Shown: positions 62,108-64,000 of the stretch, in pieces
Layout: every line of letters starts with the position of its first letter
How positions within the stretch are numbered: the first letter of the stretch is position 1
Source: Chitinophaga pinensis
GTDB lineage: Bacteria > Pseudomonadota > Gammaproteobacteria > Burkholderiales > Burkholderiaceae_C
Direction of reading: 5' to 3'
NCBI GenBank assembly: GCA_943326015.2
Contig: CALPRQ020000015.1
Location: forward strand, 1-64,000
DNA: 64,000 nt
Notes under the pieces: generated by a model
The model's database searches: none
Told to the model about the DNA's origin: nothing
Seen by the model: the letters and a program-made list of their open reading frames with translations, nothing else
Translations under genes and position numbers: made by a program

Positions 62108-62146
62108 CAGGAAGCAAGACAGCCCATACATGTCAGGATACCCCCA

Positions 62147-62446
62147 GTGAAAATTGACCCATCGATCGGCAAGACGCCAGGCCTGGGTGTCAGCGCCACA
62201 CCGGCCCCCACCAAGCCCCTCGAGGCCAGTTCCATCGCGCGCAACCAGACAGCGACGGTCCAGATGTCGGGCCAGTTCCAGCAGCTCGAGCGCCAGGTCG
62301 GCGGCGGCAGCTTCGATGCCCAGAAAGTGCAATCGATCAAGAACGCCATCGCCGAGGGCCGTTTTCAGGTCGATGCGAGCAAGGTGGCCGACGGCCTGCT
62401 GTCCTCGGTCCGGGACCTGATCCGGACCAACTCGCGCTCGGCTTGA
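62147..62446 (+). CDS. flgM: Anti-sigma-28 factor FlgM (GTG start)
   Basis: A 99-aa inhibitor of FliA, exported once the hook is complete. The C-terminal sigma-binding part FDAQKVQSIKNAIAEGRFQVDASKVADGLLSSVRDLI is conserved. The start is GTG at 62147 (MKIDPSIGKTPGLG); no ATG fits. It is placed behind a sigma-28 promoter, giving the usual negative feedback. Confidence 0.94.
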   Translation: MKIDPSIGKTPGLGVSATPAPTKPLEASSIARNQTATVQMSGQFQQLERQVGGGSFDAQKVQSIKNAIAEGRFQVDASKVADGLLSSVRDLIRTNSRSA

Positions 62447-62448
62447 AC

Positions 62449-62916
62449 ATGGGCAGCCACGACGCCGCCATCGTGCAAGGCCTGGAGCGGGAGCACGGCC
62501 TCGCGTCCCGGCTGCTTGAGGCGCTCCGGCGGGAAGAAGCCGCCCTGCTGGGCAATGATGCCGATGCCCTGTCGCAGGCCGCGCATGGCAAATCGCAGCT
62601 GATCATCGAATTCATGTCGCTGCACCAGCAACTGCTGCGCCAGCTCGGGCGGGCCGGCCTGCTCGCGCAGGACAGCAGCATGGCGGCCTGGATCAGCAGG
62701 CAGTCCGATCCGTCGGTACAGGCGCAGTGGCGGGAGTTGCTCGATTTCGCGCAGCACGCGCAGGAACTCAATCGCACCAACGGCTTGCTGATCCAGCGCC
62801 TGTCGGTGCGCAACCAGGCCGCCCTCGCGGCGCTGCGTGGCCCGGGTCAGGCCGAGCTGTACGGACAAAGCGGCCTCAGCGGCTTGCGCTCCCACTTCAA
62901 GACCATCCTGGGCTGA
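62449..62916 (+). CDS. flgN: FlgK/FlgL export chaperone FlgN
   Basis: A 155-aa helical chaperone. LLEALRREEAALLGNDADALSQAAHGKSQLIIEFMSLHQQLLRQL and LNRTNGLLIQRLSVRNQAALAAL followed by LYGQSGL match FlgN. The ATG at 62449 is 2 bp after flgM; a TTG at 62443 overlapping the flgM stop is possible. Confidence 0.93.
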   Translation: MGSHDAAIVQGLEREHGLASRLLEALRREEAALLGNDADALSQAAHGKSQLIIEFMSLHQQLLRQLGRAGLLAQDSSMAAWISRQSDPSVQAQWRELLDFAQHAQELNRTNGLLIQRLSVRNQAALAALRGPGQAELYGQSGLSGLRSHFKTILG

Positions 62917-62927
62917 GCCACTGGCCG

Positions 62928-62948
62928 CAGCCGGCTGCGCGCCGGCTG
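62928..62948 (+). terminator. Hairpin after flgN
   Basis: CAGCCGGC-TGCGC-GCCGGCTG, a perfect 8-bp stem 11 bp after the flgN stop, without a U-run. Likely a weak terminator or mRNA-end structure for flgMN. Confidence 0.5.
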
Positions 62949-62966
62949 GCTGTGGCGGCGGTGGTA

Positions 62967-62987
62967 TGACATTTCACAAAAATGTCA
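62967..62987. promoter_or_regulatory. A/T-rich palindrome upstream of a chemoreceptor gene
   Basis: TGACATTT-CACAA-AAATGTCA is a perfect 8-bp inverted repeat 48 bp before the receptor ATG, inside a 70-bp A/T-rich island. A second, looser pair GTGAA/TTCAC follows (62994-63015). Symmetric spacing suits a dimeric regulator; no family is assigned. It could also be a small hairpin in the mRNA leader. Confidence 0.35.
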
Positions 62988-63035
62988 AAATAGTGTGAAA
63001 CATTTAGGGTATTCACCTAACATTTTTCGCATTGC

Positions 63036-64000
63036 ATGTCATTTCACCAATATAGCCGCAATCTGAAAATCGGCCAGCGACTCGCCCTGAGTTCAGCCTT
63101 GCTGCTGCTGCTGATCTGCGGCATGGCCCTGCTCGGCACGCTGTCCAACCTGCACCTGAACGACAAGACGCGCGTGATCTACGAGGCCAGGGCGGTTCCG
63201 GCGCAGCAGCTCGCGAGCCTGAACCAGCTGATCCAGCGCAACCGCATCCTGGTGATGGAAATGCTGCTGAGCCCGGACCGCAGCACGATCGAGACCAAGA
63301 GCGGGGAATTCGAGCGCAACCAGGCGACGATAGCCGGCCTGTGGCAGGCCTACATGGCGCTGCCGCAGGACGCGCAGGAAAAGGCCCTGGCGCAGAGCTT
63401 CGACCAACGCCAGCGGGCGCTGTTCGAGCAAGGCCTGGTGCCGGCCAACCAGGCCATGAGCAACGACCGCTATGACGATGCCTCCGATCTCTACATCCGG
63501 ATGATCACCCCGCTCGCCCCGCAGGCGCAGCAACCCCTCGACCAGCTGATCCAGCTCAAGATCAAGCAGGCCGAAGAAGAGTTCCAGGCCTCGAACGCCA
63601 GCATGCAGACCGTCAACGGCATCATCGGCATCACCGCGCTGAGCGCCTTGCTGCTGGGCATCTGGCTGTCCTGGATCGCGACCCGCTCGATCACGCGTCC
63701 GCTGGCCGAGGCGGTGCGCGTCGCCGATACGGTGGCCAGCGGCGACCTGACGGGCAAAATAGCGGTCACTGGCAAGGACGAGGCCGGCGCGATGCTGGCC
63801 GCGCTCAAGACCATGCACGACAACCTGATCCGGATCGTGGCCCGGGTCAGGCATGGCAGCGAGGCGATTGCCAACGGGTCGAGGGAAATCTCGGAGAGCA
63901 GCGCCCTGCTGGCGGAACGCACCGAGGAGCAGTCGATCGACCTCGAGCGCACGGCGGCGGCGATGAGCCAGATCACCAGTGCGGTCGACAGCAACGCGGA
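63036..64000 (+). CDS. Methyl-accepting chemotaxis protein, 4-helix-bundle sensor type (5' part)
   Basis: The first 321 residues of a receptor that runs off the window. The N-terminus MSFHQYSRNLKIGQRLALSS precedes TM1 (about residues 19-40); the periplasmic part (ARAVPAQQLASLNQLIQRNRILVMEMLL, ASDLYIRMITPLAPQAQQ) resembles 4HB_MCP ligand-binding domains; TM2 is about 190-212; HAMP follows (SIRSITRPLAEAVRVADTVASGDL-type) and the start of the signalling domain (SSALLAERTEEQSIDLERTAAAMSQITSAV). Its promoter region holds the palindrome listed above. Confidence 0.9.
   Translation, partial: MSFHQYSRNLKIGQRLALSSALLLLLICGMALLGTLSNLHLNDKTRVIYEARAVPAQQLASLNQLIQRNRILVMEMLLSPDRSTIETKSGEFERNQATIAGLWQAYMALPQDAQEKALAQSFDQRQRALFEQGLVPANQAMSNDRYDDASDLYIRMITPLAPQAQQPLDQLIQLKIKQAEEEFQASNASMQTVNGIIGITALSALLLGIWLSWIATRSITRPLAEAVRVADTVASGDLTGKIAVTGKDEAGAMLAALKTMHDNLIRIVARVRHGSEAIANGSREISESSALLAERTEEQSIDLERTAAAMSQITSAVDSNA

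Noticed and set aside
1-64000. CRISPR arrays, tRNA or rRNA genes, prophage genes
   Set aside because: No regularly spaced repeats, cloverleaf-like segments, rRNA signatures or phage structural genes were seen on either strand.

Overview
The window is GC-rich and almost fully coding, and it comes from a motile member of the Betaproteobacteria, most likely Burkholderiales (Comamonadaceae or Sphaerotilus/Leptothrix-like). The evidence is the ilvB-ilvH-ilvC / pssA / leuA block, the FlhDC-type flagellar hierarchy, a FlaG-FliD-FliS-FliT block after a short flagellin, and Aer-type PAS chemoreceptors. No tRNA, rRNA or CRISPR array was recognised.

Region 1 (1-7.9 kb, housekeeping): the 3' end of an IS5-family transposase, an RhlE-type RNA helicase, a small conserved protein, a DEDDy exonuclease, a PLP aminotransferase, endonuclease III, the two N-degron aminoacyl-transferases Aat and Bpt, an IclR regulator and a PBP7-like DD-endopeptidase.

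Region 2 (8-14.1 kb, minus strand): branched-chain amino acid synthesis, ilvB-ilvH-ilvC ending in a strong intrinsic terminator, then pssA and leuA. The pssA-leuA gap holds a short leader ORF with a Leu run that uses rare CTA codons, followed by a terminator hairpin. This looks like a leucine attenuator.

Region 3 (14.2-31.3 kb, chemotaxis and motor): a truncated Aer-type receptor remnant; a plus-strand trio (a second CheZ-type phosphatase, CheY, CheA); and a long minus-strand run: flhD-flhC-membrane methyltransferase-motA-motB-aer-like receptor-cheZ-cheA-cheW-mcp-cheR-cheD-cheB-cheY. The window therefore carries two CheA, two CheY and two CheZ-type proteins but one CheB, CheR, CheD and CheW.

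Region 4 (31.4-32.7 kb): a solitary TnpB (IS200/IS605 type) with recognisable ends, lying between flhDC and the sigma-28 promoter of fliC. Its RuvC-II glutamate appears displaced.

Region 5 (32.9-64 kb, flagellum): fliC-flaG-fliD-fliS-fliT-fliK-like-fhlB (plus), fliE (minus), fliFGHIJKLMNOPQR (plus), a polytopic chemoreceptor (minus), flgL-K-J-I-H-G-F-E-D-C-B (minus), flgA and flgM-flgN (plus), and the 5' part of another chemoreceptor running off the end. Many junctions overlap by 1-20 nt (ATGA, GTGA, TTGA, TGATG), which points to tight translational coupling. FlhDC would start the cascade; FlgM would hold sigma-28 until the hook is finished, and the two sigma-28 sites seen (before fliC and flgM) share one architecture. 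fliA, flhA, flhB and flhF are not in the window.
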